Below are positions 1 to 9,409 of a stretch of 23,500 bases of DNA, in pieces (the first letter of the stretch is position 1; the number at the start of each line of letters is the position of its first letter). Both the position numbers and the translations under genes were made by a program. This stretch comes from Chara braunii. Taxonomy: Eukaryota; Streptophyta; Charophyceae; Charales; Characeae. The stretch lies in contig BFEA01000185.1 of the NCBI GenBank assembly GCA_003427395.1, positions 2,154,533-2,178,032 on the forward strand, written 5' to 3'. The notes below the pieces were generated by a model, which was given only the letters and a program-made list of their open reading frames with translations, was not told the DNA's origin and made no database searches.

Positions 1-6
1 TTATCC

Positions 7-60
7 AAAAAAAAAAAAAAAAAAAAAAAGGGTTGTAGGATTTTTCGAGGACTACAACCC
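7..60. repeat. Poly(A) tract followed by 9-bp inverted repeat
   Basis: A run of 23 A (7-29) is followed directly by GGGTTGTAG (30-38), a 13-base spacer, and its exact reverse complement CTACAACCC (52-60). The arrangement could be the end of a small retroposed or hairpin-ended element cut by the window edge. No element family is recognised. Confidence 0.6.
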
Positions 61-1126
61 TATATTTTTATTTTTATTTTTGATGTTTAAATATATTTAA
101 AAAAAATCAAAAACATTAACACACAATGAAAAAACAAAAACTAAAATGAAATGAGTGTTTTTTTTTGGGTTTCACACATGCGAGGCTTATGCCCCTATAA
201 GCCCCTTTTAGGCCCTGCCAAGTATCACGTCGGCCGCCCTAAGTGAAGGGAGACACAACGAGGGCTTGACGACCCCTATTTCGGTCACCACGCAACTCGA
301 GGAAATTCAAGCAGTTGCGCAGTTGCAGTTGGTTGGAAGAACCCACGCCCTGGGCAACCTGTTTGAATGTATTGCAGGCAGGCCCTGGGCTGGATATGGG
401 ATGTGGGTCTAACACAGGCCGTTGACAGTTGCGCGCGAGCAACTACTACAGGCCCAGGGCCTGAGTTGTGTGGACTGGGCCTCAGCCTACCAGGGCCTAC
501 CAAAAACTTCTTGAGAAAGGCCTAGCGCAACCTGAGATAGCAAGCAGGCAGGTCACTTCCATATAGCAAAGGGCCTGCCTTCGCATTTGGCATTCGGGTG
601 CTTGCTGCATGCTGCGTAAGCGCTGCTGCGCTAATAGCTGGCCAGCGCTCACGCACTCACGGGCGAGCAGGAAGGAGCATGCAGCCATAGCCGAGCTGCG
701 CTGTTGTAAGCTGGGTGTGGCGCAGGGTGGTCCTTGGGTGCAAGTGACATCTGTGTGTTGGGGAACGAGATCGTGAGTGAGGCGAGAGATATACCTGGTG
801 CTGGAAGCGTGCGACATTGGTCGCTGCATGCTCGTACTTCGGGAAAGCTGTTGATGTCATCTTCGACATTGTAGTCTAGACTAAATAGGATCTGCCATCT
901 GTAGTCTGAGCACGGAGCGCGAGATAGGATATCAACATTGGTTCTTCATTGATGATGATGAGACTATTTCAGCATTGTCAATTATGAACTCTTGGTGTGT
1001 TCTTATTTGGTGAAACTCGTGATGCAATTCTGCTGTTGGTTCGAGGTCACGACTATCTGGTCTCNTATGTATGATGCTGTTTGATTGCTGAAGTTCGCTT
1101 TTGCTCATCTTCCTTGCACACTGTTG
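61..1126. other. Intergenic stretch, no gene recognised
   Basis: 61-180 is AT-rich. 190-900 is GC-rich with recurring AGGCCCT/AGGGCCT motifs, including an odd palindrome CAGGCCCAGGGCCTG at 449-463 and a small stem GTTGC/GCAAC around 427-443. Open frames here (for example the 110-codon minus-strand one at 497-829) have no recognisable domain and compositions typical of chance frames. 900-1126 shows nothing notable apart from one N at 1065. Confidence 0.6.
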
Positions 1127-1148
1127 GTTTAATTCGGTGGTTTAAGAG

Positions 1149-1183
<35 letters not shown>

Positions 1184-1197
1184 CCCCCTATAGGGGC
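1127..1197. repeat. T33 tract with flanking palindrome
   Basis: The motif GGTGGTTTAAGAGG ends just before 33 consecutive T (1151-1183). The perfect 12-bp palindrome CCCCTATAGGGG follows at 1185-1196. A T tract in this orientation could be the poly(A) tail of a minus-strand retroposed copy. The same GGTGGTTTAAGAGG motif recurs at 1444-1457. Confidence 0.6.
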
Positions 1198-1649
1198 ACA
1201 GTGCCCAAGGCTTGTATTGAAATTTGAGAACATTGAGGCCGGGATCCTCACAGCCTACCCGGAGTTACCAACATATAACGATGAGGATGATGATGATGAT
1301 GCTAAAACTGATGATTTTCTGCTAATCCAAATCATGATCTGACCAGTCACACTCATAAGTTAATGATGTTGAAAATGGTGGTAATAGTGATGAATTCACT
1401 GAATCGCTTAAGCAAATCAGACCTCTTACCAAACCTCTTAAACGGTGGTTTAAGAGGCGCGTTCAACCGGATTTTTTTTAATTTAACGGGATTCAACGAG
1501 AGTTTAAATCCCCCATTCTCCGTTAAAAAGACACACAGTATCTCGGTGCGCAGATGAGGTGATGATGAACTTTGCGAAATGACTACTCACAGTTGGACAT
1601 GGGAACCACCCAAAATTCGACAAGAACGATGACACGGTCATCAAGTTCC
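1198..1649. other. Intergenic stretch with a 10-bp inverted repeat
   Basis: CCTCTTAAAC (1434-1443) and GTTTAAGAGG (1448-1457) form a perfect 10-bp stem with a 4-base loop. A short GAT-rich stretch at 1280-1302 would encode an Asp run in one frame, but the frame closes within 30 codons. No gene is supported. Confidence 0.5.
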
Positions 1650-2190
1650 TTGCACATCAACAAAAAAATTCCCATGAGAAATGAAAGTTGAAAAAACATT
1701 CCATAAAAAAAAAATCCTTCATATTTATAAATTATCATTCCACTGTTCGTCCAATTTCTAAAATTTTCAGTTTTATTTGATAAGTTCCCGTCTAAATATG
1801 GGTTTTCCCTTCCAACTCCATCTATTTGTTCAAGATGGAATGAAAGTCTGAACGAGTTTATGAAATGTTTTAATTAAATTTTCATTCTACTCCAACAAAT
1901 ATCTTCTAATTTAGATTGGATTAATCTATTTAGAACTGAAAATCCTTACTTAGAATGACAGTTCAATTAAAATATTTCATGAACTCATCCAGGCTTTCAT
2001 TCCATCTCTAGCATGCAGTCCAAATAAGAAGGGATACCCTATTATTGGAATGAAAGTTTGCAAGTAGGATGAAAAATTTTAAAATTGGAATGCCATTTTC
2101 AAAAATGGAACGAAAATTTAAAATTTAGATTGTAATTTTACTATAAAATGATTATTTAATTCAAGGAAAATTTTCCGTTGATATTTGCCT
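1650..2190. mobile_element. Long imperfect foldback element (MITE-like)
   Basis: The two halves are reverse complements around an AT-rich centre at about 1889-1952. The best part pairs 1834-1888 with 1953-2012 at roughly 85% by hand (shared blocks AGATGGAATGAAAG, ATGAAAT, TTTTAATT). Pairing continues outward with indels (GGGT..CCCTTC, CCAATTT..TAAAATTT) to 1654-1673 against 2165-2184. This AT-rich ~540-bp snap-back without coding capacity fits a foldback MITE. No clear target-site duplication was found, so the ends are approximate. An old inverted duplication is the alternative. Confidence 0.6.
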
Positions 2191-2203
2191 CGAAGGTACC
2201 GCC

Positions 2204-2868
2204 GAGGACCTTACAAAATGGACATTCCCTGACATCACAGACCATGCCTTTGACAGAGAGTGACTCGCAAAAAGAATGATCCTTGCCCCCAAAATGATCA
2301 AACTAAGGATATAAATAATATCTTGCTACACCAATTTCCTGACGAAGAAATTTCGTGTTGTAGAGTTGATGAATAGAGGAAAATGATAAACTCGAGGTTC
2401 CTTTGGAATTTCTAAACTCTATTGATAATTCTGGTCTGCCGCCTCAAAATCTGAGGTTAAAAAAATGGTTGTCAATCATGCCGCTTAGAAATTTGGACTC
2501 TCTGAATAGTCTTTACCACGACAACAGATTGGTTGTTACTAAGGTTGTTAGGAACCACCTCCTAAAGGCTGTCCATGTAATTATTGGATAGGAAGTGACA
2601 ATACCCAGGATAGTAATGAAGAGTGAAGCACAGGGAAAAACAAGATTCCACTGGAAACGTAAACAGGTTCCAGTTCGGGTTCCTTTTGCAATCACGATAA
2701 AGGAATCATAGGGTCAGACCACTCAGCGTGCAGGAATGTTTTTGCACAAACCAATTTTTTCTCATGGTCATCTTTATGTTGCACACTTTCGCACATGGCA
2801 TCATTCGGACGTTCGGGTATGCTTGCCTGACAATTCAAGGAAGACAAGGAATGTTGTATGTAAAGCAA
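2204..2868 (+). pseudogene. Helitron-type PIF1-like helicase, C-terminal fragment, inactivated
   Basis: Conceptual translation gives the C-terminal signatures of Helitron Rep/helicase proteins in the right order. A piece reading RMILAPK comes near 2270, then the block with GLPPQNLRLK and MPLRNLD (2403-2591), then TIPRI, a motif-VI-like VPFAITIKES, then HLYVAHFR, DVRVCLPD and TRNVVCKARLL. In the intact family these belong to a DNA helicase acting with a rolling-circle Rep nuclease to move the element. Here the frame is interrupted by stops at 2589-2591 and 2709-2711 and by at least one frameshift and a stop upstream near 2260-2400. The Rep nuclease and helicase motifs I-III are absent. A long foldback lies immediately upstream. 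Chromosomal PIF1 is less likely because the spacing and LPD/TRNVV ending are those of Helitrons. Confidence 0.8.
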
Positions 2869-2879
2869 GGTTGTTGGAT

Positions 2880-3172
2880 CGGACGTCCGGGACCCCCTTG
2901 ACCGTCTGGGATGTCCGACCGGACGTCTGGTCCGACGTCCGACCGTATTGGGGTTATCCGACCTAGCGCAAAAAAAAAAAAAAAAAAAAAAAAGGTTCTC
3001 AGAAAGATCTGAAAACAATATATGTTATATAACATAATAATACAAGCAACTTTTGCCTTGGAGTCATGTTCAAATTCGCAGTCAATCATGAGTTAAAAAT
3101 AAAAAACCGAAAAAAAAAAATATATATTTTTTTCCCGGACGACGGGGGTACCGGACGTATAGGGGAGACGTC
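2880..3172. repeat. Cluster of GACGTC palindromes around a poly(A) tract
   Basis: GACGTC occurs at 2882, 2922, 2934 and 3167, the first inside the 10-bp palindrome CGGACGTCCG (2880-2889), with related GGACGT at 3153. Between them lie A24 (2970-2993) and AT-rich DNA. GACGTC is the core of plant bZIP C-box sites, but here it follows the dead helicase directly and may be transposon terminal sequence. Confidence 0.45.
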
Positions 3173-3292
3173 CGGGGGAGACGACCGGCCTCTGGACCAT
3201 TGGTAACCTAGATGTAACGAGGTTTTGCTGGGGAACTAATTATTCTTTGTTGTTTTGTCTGTTTTCATGCAGATGAGACTCTGAATGCAACA

Positions 3293-4467
3293 ATGGAGGC
3301 GGAACAATCACAAAAGCGGAGAAGGCTTGAGCCAACTAATCCCGCAAACGATGCTAAATTGTTAGAAGATCTCGCAGAAGACGTGGTCGAACAAAAACAA
3401 AAAGAAGATACAAAACAATCACAAACAATTATAAATGTTGCAGACAATTCCGCAGATAACACAATCCAAACAAATTGTTCCCCGCCATCTCCTCCCCCTC
3501 CACCTCACATATCAAAAAGCTCCTCGACAACCACGAAAAAAAGAAGTGATACACCAACAACGATGCCATCCCTTTCGGAACAGGTTGTAACCCATTCACA
3601 CAAATCTCAAACGATGAAATTGCTGCACTTGATGTTGATGCCATCGTAAAATTGCAGAGAAAACTCCAACAAACAACTACTATCACTCTGTCCTTTGAAT
3701 GTCAGCATTCCACACTCCGAGCCATGAAAACGGGACTGTCAAACAACATATTAGATGTGTCCGCGCCGACGAAAATGTGCCGCAAAAAACGTTTGCCAAA
3801 AAACTTTGCAACTTGCTGGCCAAAATGCAGCCTCAGACCTCTCCTACATTCCCTGATTGGCACAAACTCGCATTCGAGATTGGTGTCCCCAGTTTCATTC
3901 ATGTTCTACTTTGGCAGGACTTTGCGGTTCAATCCCTTCCTGCAACAGATATACATCTGCAGTTTGACCACTACAAATCTGGAAGAATCAGAACTCTACT
4001 GCCTAGAGGGGTGGTCAGCTACAACCCCGCTGATTAGAAACACAACCAAGCAATTCTGAACAACTTGGTGGCTGAAGATCATAGAGATTCATAGGCATCT
4101 CAACAATGAGATTCCACTGCTAAAATATAGATACAAAAGGACTCAGAAGATTCACCAAAGGCTCACAGCACAAACAACTCCTAAACAAACTCCCTATTCG
4201 ATCAACAACGGCCCTTGGTATCAATCTCTTACGCTCCTTTTAACCTCAATGGCCTTTAGACCGGCAGACGTGGCCAAGCAAATCATCTAAATGGACAATA
4301 AAGAAAGGAAATATACAATTAACCTCAAGACGGAAACATTGTGCGAACCGAACACTTGGGACTACGTCCACGCACTTTTGGAAATCACCTACTCGCGACA
4401 CCTTCAATATCACCACATATCGTTTGACGAGTACAAGGAGATGGTTGTACGATGGATTGCCTCATAA
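3293..4467 (+). pseudogene. Decayed open reading frame of unrecognised family
   Basis: Coding-like sequence runs through several frames. 3293-3649 (118 codons) starts with a charged segment containing KRRR near residue 8, then a Gln/Lys-rich stretch, then PPSPPPPPP and a Ser/Thr-rich stretch. A shift near 3585 leads into a frame reading about 3589-3700. 3699-4037 reads as an ordinary globular sequence, including the phrases FAKKLCNLLAKM and HKLAFEIGVPSF. 4075-4467 stays open for about 130 codons apart from one stop at 4288-4290. The acceptor-like sequence TTTTCATGCAG lies just upstream of 3293. The frames together suggest one ancestral protein of roughly 390 residues with several frameshifts and a stop. 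No family was recognised; a transposon-encoded protein is likely from the setting. A multi-exon gene is possible but would need introns exactly at the shifts. Confidence 0.4.
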
Positions 4468-4795
4468 CTCACTTCAGAACAGGAGTGGTTCTCCACAAGG
4501 AACCTCAAACAACACATCTGAGGAAAAACAATGTCTGCGAACAGATGTCAAAACACTCTGCAGGTATGACACCACCACAACAGGGTCCCCGACGCCTCTT
4601 CCCCACCCTCGTTCCCTGACCACACCACTCTTAATGCCATGCAACTTCTCCTTTGCAAACGAAACCGCAACAGGTCATCTAGTTTTTATTTATTATCGTT
4701 ACTCGAGCTTTCCGCAAAAAAAATCAGTGGCATGTTCTTCCAAAACTGGCCCCGTTCTATCGCAACAATCGCAATTTTCATGATATGCAGGCGGC

Positions 4796-4828
4796 AGTCC
4801 CATTAGGGACGAGTAGTCCCACTAGGGA
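4796..4828. repeat. Two adjacent GTCCC..GGGA mini-hairpins
   Basis: AGTCCCATTAGGGAC (4796-4810) and AGTCCCACTAGGGA (4815-4828) are near-identical tandem copies. Each is an inverted repeat with a 4-base loop. The rest of 4468-5068 holds no recognisable gene; the 119-codon plus frame at 4424-4783 overlaps the decayed frame above and has no domain. Confidence 0.5.
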
Positions 4829-5068
4829 TCCGACTGTACATGTGTTGCGAGATGCCCATGGTTTGGAATGAGGTCCAATGAGCATAGGTACGATCAAAGC
4901 TCACGGAAACCTGCTTTTAACTTTTTATTTATTTATTTACTTATTTGAAATAATTTGTTAGGGATAATCTCCGCCTTTCGTAACAAAAAAAATTCAGCGG
5001 TAGGGTCTCACACTCTCACGGACTCTCACCAGGATTGGTCCCGGAAGGGTAAGGGCTAATTAGTCTGA

Positions 5069-5180
5069 TCAGGCTAGGCTAGCGGGGTACATTTAACCCC
5101 AGAGCGGACTCTTACCGTCAAGCAGAGCGGACTGGACCGCGATTCCCTCAGGCTAGGCTAGCGGGGTACATTTAACCCCA
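5069..5180. repeat. 33-bp direct repeat, 79-bp period
   Basis: An identical 33-bp segment beginning TCAGGCTAGGCTAGCGGGG and ending AACCCCA is present at 5069-5101 and 5148-5180. Each copy contains the hairpin GGGGT/ACCCC with a 7-base loop. The intervening 46 bp contain AGAGCGGACT twice. Confidence 0.85.
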
Positions 5181-5269
5181 ACTGCAAGCCAGAATGTCAT
5201 ACCGATGTGGCAAATTTGACACACTGTGGACAGTGCGGAGGGCCAGAATGCCGGGCCCTACGACAGCGT

Positions 5270-5272
<3 letters not shown>

Positions 5273-5328
<56 letters not shown>
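5273..5328. repeat. (CA)n microsatellite
   Basis: About 28 uninterrupted CA units. Open frames through it are artefacts of the repeat. Confidence 0.95.
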
Positions 5329-5329
<1 letters not shown>

Positions 5330-5516
5330 TGCAGGGCCAAAGTCGACCACTTTTCTCACGGTTATTGCTAGCTCCGGACGATGTGGTGAGTCCTTATCCA
5401 TCAGTCAGATACATCGTGGGCAGACTGTAGGGTTTGAACCTCTTGATGAGTCTGTGACAGTCAAACAAAACAGTCTGGCAAATCGTGCTGTTTTTGAGTG
5501 TATAGCGAATATGACA

Positions 5517-5519
<3 letters not shown>

Positions 5520-5566
<47 letters not shown>

Positions 5567-5567
5567 N

Positions 5568-5614
<47 letters not shown>
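5520..5614. repeat. (CA)n microsatellite with one unresolved base
   Basis: About 47 CA units with a single N at 5567, probably where assembly joined two incomplete reads of the array. The true length may differ. Confidence 0.95.
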
Positions 5615-5616
<2 letters not shown>

Positions 5617-5643
5617 CCGAGAACGCCCAGAACGCGTGTTCAC

Positions 5644-5703
5644 GTTTGAACGGGCCCGTTCAAACCTTCATGTGGCGTGTTCAAACGCGTTCAAACGCGC
5701 CAC
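5644..5703. repeat. GTTCAAAC palindrome cluster
   Basis: 5644-5665 is a perfect 22-bp palindrome with arms GTTTGAACGGG and CCCGTTCAAAC. It is followed by two direct copies of GTTCAAACGC (5679-5698), themselves bracketed by GTGGCG (5672-5677) and CGCCAC (5698-5703). The cluster starts right after the second CA array. Confidence 0.75.
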
Positions 5704-5906
5704 GTGGCAGGGAGTGTGATACAACTGAATGTGCGCCCCCTGCCGGTGCACGCGCTTGGAAGCCTTCAGGGGGCGCGCAAAGTTAAAAAAACATGTGTGT
5801 GCGTATGTGTTGTCATATAATTACTCATATTTGCCACGACTTAAAAAAAGCTCGACTGTGCCAGACTGTTTGGGTTTTTATGAAATTGGGGGGAAGACGA
5901 GACGAG

Positions 5907-6203
5907 ATGAATCGTGTATTCTCACTCATCCCGAGTGGTTGGGGTCAAGGAACAAAAGATATGACCACTACTCGGCACAAATTCAAAAAGGGTCCATGGA
6001 TGAGCATCTTCCCATTTACAGGAAAAGGGGACGAAGTCGACTGGCGTTACGCCATGGCTTTGTGTTTATGGGCTAACGAATATCGGTTCGTTAACATGCT
6101 TGAAAGGAGACGTCTGATATCCTTGGATGACGGCGTCTTAGCAACATCGGAGGAGTGGTTAATGGATATTCAAAATTTCAAAGTTTTTTGCATCATTCCG
6201 TAG
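5907..6203 (+). CDS. Short orphan open frame, hypothetical protein or terminal exon
   Basis: The frame is open from at least 5793. The start was placed at ATG 5907 because the residues before it are Cys/His-rich and look like read-through of non-coding sequence. The resulting ~98 residues look protein-like: a segment with FKKGPWMSIFPF, the phrase WRYAMALCLWANEY, then ERRRLISLDDG and an aromatic C-terminus ending at TAG 6201-6203. There is no signal peptide or membrane segment and no family was recognised. It might be the last exon of a gene, a transposon fragment, or chance. No neighbour supports a function. Confidence 0.25.
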   Translation: MNRVFSLIPSGWGQGTKDMTTTRHKFKKGPWMSIFPFTGKGDEVDWRYAMALCLWANEYRFVNMLERRRLISLDDGVLATSEEWLMDIQNFKVFCIIP

Positions 6204-6653
6204 AGTGCACACCATATTAACAAACCGAAAAATTAACAAACCAAAGAAAAAGAAAAACAGTTGGAAACAGTGAGGCAAAAGTGCATTTGAATGAAAATTG
6301 GCATTCAGAGAATTTCCAGAATTTTCAGCAATTGTTTTCCAACGTCAAACAGTCAGCAGATCAAGGTGGCAGGACTATGAGTGGACGGAAAAGCACGCGT
6401 ACGCACAAAGCTGCCAGCCGACATTGAGTGGAACAGAGGGATCGATGGGGGGGGATGGGGTGGTAAAGCTTTTTGGGAGAGGGAGGTCTAGTCTCTCAGC
6501 AGCACGTATCTGGCGCCTGGTACAGGGCGAAGAGGTTTTTCCTTGTTCCCAACAACCTGCACAGTCAATCCTCTGGAGGACAGAGTAATCAATGGTGCCA
6601 GGTGTCTTTCTCAGTTGTATTCCCTGACATTTGCCGGGTTCGTTCTGTGTATA
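6204..6653. other. Intergenic stretch, nothing recognised
   Basis: 6204-6300 is A-rich. 6440-6485 carries a G-rich patch (GGGGGGGATGGGG). Frames of about 100 codons on both strands here lack domains and overlap each other. Confidence 0.5.
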
Positions 6654-6709
6654 AGGGACACTGGACCGGTTTTCCAGCAGGTGATGCTTCCCACCAATAC
6701 ATGGAGCCT
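6654..6709. repeat. Dispersed repeat, copy 1 (AGGGACACTGGAC family)
   Basis: 56 bp matching 10792-10847 at 47 of 56 positions by hand count, without gaps (shared AGGGACACTGGAC, TTCCAGCAGGTG, CCCACCAAT, ATGGAGCCT). Copy 1 is followed about 65 bp later by A21 (6775-6795), consistent with a retroposed short element. Confidence 0.75.
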
Positions 6710-6774
6710 CTCCCTGGGTGCTCGTGCTGCCTGCTTTTACCAGCAGCACTAGCACTGCAGGGGGTGTTGTCTAC

Positions 6775-6992
6775 AAAAAAAAAAAAAAAAAAAAACAGAT
6801 AGATAGATAGATAGATAGATAGACGGCCAGACGGACAGACCCATAGACCGACCGGCCGACCAAGCGACGGACAGATTGACCAACCGACAGACAGACCAAC
6901 AGACCAACGGATAGATATACGAATGGATAGATAGAAAGATAAATAGATAGATAGATAAATAAAGAGATAGATAAATGGATAGACAGACAGAC
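6775..6992. repeat. A21 tract plus (GATA)n/(GACA)n degenerate microsatellite
   Basis: A21 (6775-6795) is followed by about seven perfect GATA units from 6797. Roughly 160 bp of degenerate tetranucleotides follow (GACA, GACC, GATA, GAGA). The open frame on the opposite strand is pure repeat translation. Confidence 0.9.
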
Positions 6993-7500
6993 CAACAGAC
7001 CGAGGGGTTTTACGGAAACTTTTACCATGTATAATTCTTTTTTCTGCATGGTATTTTCAATTATTTTGAATTTAAGTGCCTATTGTTATTGTTAAAAACA
7101 AAAAGAAAAAAAAGGTTAACAGACTCACCACAGATAATTCCAATGGACAAAAACACTTCAGAACATTGAGAAATGGTCACTGCACACAATTTCCAATTTT
7201 CCACAGTCAAAATAAAAAACCAAAAAAAACACAAAAAAGTGAAAATTTGGCCAAAAAAACATGATGTCAGGCATTGTCAGCAATGAAAACAGTTTACCTC
7301 ATTAACCACTGGTACAATATTGAACCTGCCTCGTCTCCATGTCTTGTTTCACCTTTCCAAGCTATGGTGGAGCAGGTTGTGTTGTGAGCAGTACTGTGTG
7401 CTAACCCCGTTCTGAACACAGGGTTTCACATCCATCTAGGGTTGTTGCGTTAAAGTTTTTGCCATTTGGAATCAAACTCAGGTCTGTTTTCAACAGCTCA
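6993..7500. other. Intergenic, A-rich then unique sequence
   Basis: 7090-7260 is strongly A-rich on the plus strand (several A7-A8 runs). 7260-7500 is balanced unique sequence without a supported gene. Confidence 0.5.
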
Positions 7501-7680
7501 TAGGGTGTAGCAACTGAGGTAGACTATAGACAGTGTCCAAGAGCTGTCCAAGAGCTGTTCAAGATTTCACACGCGCTTACTCTGGCTTCTTAGGGTGTAG
7601 CAACTGAGGTAGATTATAGACAGTGTCCAAGAGCTGTCCAAGAGCTGTTCAATATTTCACACGCGCTTACTCTGGCTTCT
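7501..7680. repeat. 90-bp tandem duplication
   Basis: 7501-7590 and 7591-7680 are head-to-tail copies with 2 differences in 90 bases. Each copy contains an internal 11-bp tandem GTCCAAGAGCT repeated twice, then a third copy with one change. The low divergence means a recent duplication. Confidence 0.95.
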
Positions 7681-8271
7681 TACCACCCAGCAGGGCCCTC
7701 ACATACTTTCAACTGCTCACTGGCTTAGCGAGTGTTCGTCGTTCGGGCAATAAATGTCCGGGTCCCTGTACTGTCGTTGTAGTCAGACTTTGCTGGTCAA
7801 GGTTTTTTGCAGCATTTGTTTCAGTCACTTTCTCATCTCACAATCGTCGATTCAACGGCGCAATTGTCGATTCAACAGCCACCGCTGAAGGCCCTTGTGC
7901 AAGGCCACCTCTATCCTGGTGGTGATAAGAGAACCACCAGGACTGAGGCTTTGACTGCTGCCGACTGTCGGGCTGCTCTTATCTGATGGGGGTTGACACT
8001 GGTGGATAAGGGGTTCACAGTCCCTTCAATTCTTTTTATCATGTCATCACGGGGTTTGTTGGGACTGTGGCCATATGAGTTTTAGCCTGTGCCCCGGAGT
8101 ACTATCTTTCCCGTGGGGCTGCATAGATCACCCTGCCTTCTTCTTGGGCTCCTTGCTATTGACCCAGTCCCCACCTGGAAACTGCCAGCTCTGTCCTCTT
8201 CTCCTGTTTCCCTCTTCTAGTTTCTCCAAGGTCAATTGCACCTGTCTCATTGTGGATGCAGAGCGCCGAGC
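7681..8271. other. Intergenic with minor inverted repeat
   Basis: Contains TCGATTCAACRGC twice (7847-7883) and a 9-bp inverted repeat CACAGTCCC / GGGACTGTG around 8016-8068. No gene supported. Confidence 0.45.
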
Positions 8272-8400
8272 GCGGATGTGAATGGATGTGGGCGCAATGC
8301 GGATGCAATGTATTATGTATATGGATGCAGTGTGTATGCTGTGTATATGCTGTGTGCATGCTGTGTATATGTTGTGTGCATGCAATGTGTTGATGCGCTG
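8272..8400. repeat. TGTGTATATGCTG minisatellite
   Basis: Degenerate array with a clear 22-bp unit TGTGTATATGCTGTGTGCAT+GC at 8340-8361 and again at 8362-8383 with one change. Less regular GGATGYAATG units lie upstream. Frames on both strands here are repeat translations. Confidence 0.8.
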
Positions 8401-8877
8401 CAGGCATTCTCAATGCGCTTTGCATTGTTGTGGAAGAGTACTCTTGTTTGTGTCAATCTGTGTCTCCACTGTAGTAATGAACAGTCGTAGCGATGTTTCC
8501 TCTTCGTCGTCCCACCGTCCCGCACGGGCAGAGGCCCTTTCCGCTGTTCCTACTTGCTCCCCTACTCAATTATCATGTGTCACATAGGGAGGGATCCTTG
8601 CTTGGCCGGCAAACTTCCGGGAGGGTCAGGACAGTAGTCGGGCAACGGCGGGCAACATCAAACAACGTATTGCCTTAGGCACTGGGCCCTTCAACCACCA
8701 GTACCTTGCCCATAGACCAGCTTCTGCAAAAAAAGAAAGCCGAAACATTTCCACTCAGATGAATTTGGACTGGAGCCACCAGGCCCATTGGGCCCAGCCA
8801 GCATCTACGGCGGTTGAATAATGCCAAACATTTCTGGATGAAGTTACAACTCACAACCGCAGCAAATCTCAGTTGAT
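8401..8877. other. Intergenic, nothing recognised
   Basis: Unique sequence with a short inverted repeat CAGGCCCATTGGGCC near 8780. No frame with a recognisable domain. Confidence 0.45.
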
Positions 8878-9125
8878 TAGGCGCGCAAGTGGCACTCAGG
8901 ACTCATGAGGTTGTGGGCTCAAGCCCCATCACCAGCTGCAGCGCACTTAGTGCCAATGGACTGTGATAGTCCTCTCAGACTGGATACCCCTAATCGGTCT
9001 TACGGCTCTACGACCAGCACAGGTGTGAGTGCGACTGCGAGTGGGCTATGTGTGGTGTGTGGCACTGTGTGGGAGAGTGTTGGCCATAGCCTCTGCTGCT
9101 ACTCGATGAGGGGTGGGGGACAATG
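8878..9125 (+). mobile_element. tRNA-Met-derived SINE
   Basis: 8886-8930 resembles the 3' two-thirds of an initiator/elongator Met tRNA: GCGCAAGTGGC (D-arm / A-box region), GGACTCATGAGG around a CAT anticodon, then a T-arm with stem GTGGG (8913-8917), loop CTCAAGC and stem CCCAT (8925-8929). GGCTCAAGCCC is a good polymerase III B box. The acceptor stem is not intact and D-arm pairing is poor, so this is not a functional tRNA. The downstream body (8961-9121) matches the reverse strand of 16095-16252, giving two dispersed copies in opposite orientation, as expected for a SINE. Confidence 0.6.
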
Positions 9126-9409
9126 AGAAAGGGAGGCGCAACTACTAGCAAAATGCTGTCTTTGCATTAGCTGACCCCCACCGGCGGCCCCACACCATCT
9201 CTGACTACTGCTGTTGGGGCGGGGGGAGAACATGATTTACCTCGTTTGTGAGGCCCTCTGCTTACAGGGGTCCCCTCAATGTAGTCTTAAGAGTAGTGGT
9301 AGGAAGGTAGCCAACCGACGAGGCTCGGTTGCACCTGGCTCAACCAGCACCTGCAGAGGCTGTCTCTCCCAGGTTGCTGGGCCTGTAGAAGCGCCCGACA
9401 CGTGGCAGT
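9126..9409. other. Intergenic / possible upstream region of the next frame
   Basis: G- and C-rich patches (for example GGGGCGGGGGG near 9217). No feature is recognised. Confidence 0.4.

Noticed and set aside
5441-5470. Hammerhead-ribozyme-like string TTGATGAGTCTGTGA followed by CAAAC
   Set aside because: Resembles the CTGATGAG..GAAAC core, but the first core C and the G of GAAA are missing and no paired stems I/III around a cleavage site were found. Treated as coincidence.
5194-5786. Frames encoding long Thr-His runs
   Set aside because: Pure translations of the CA microsatellites, with an unresolved base.
8886-8930. Functional tRNA-Met gene
   Set aside because: The T-arm is good but acceptor-stem pairing and a normal D-arm are missing and a repeat body follows, so it is a SINE head.
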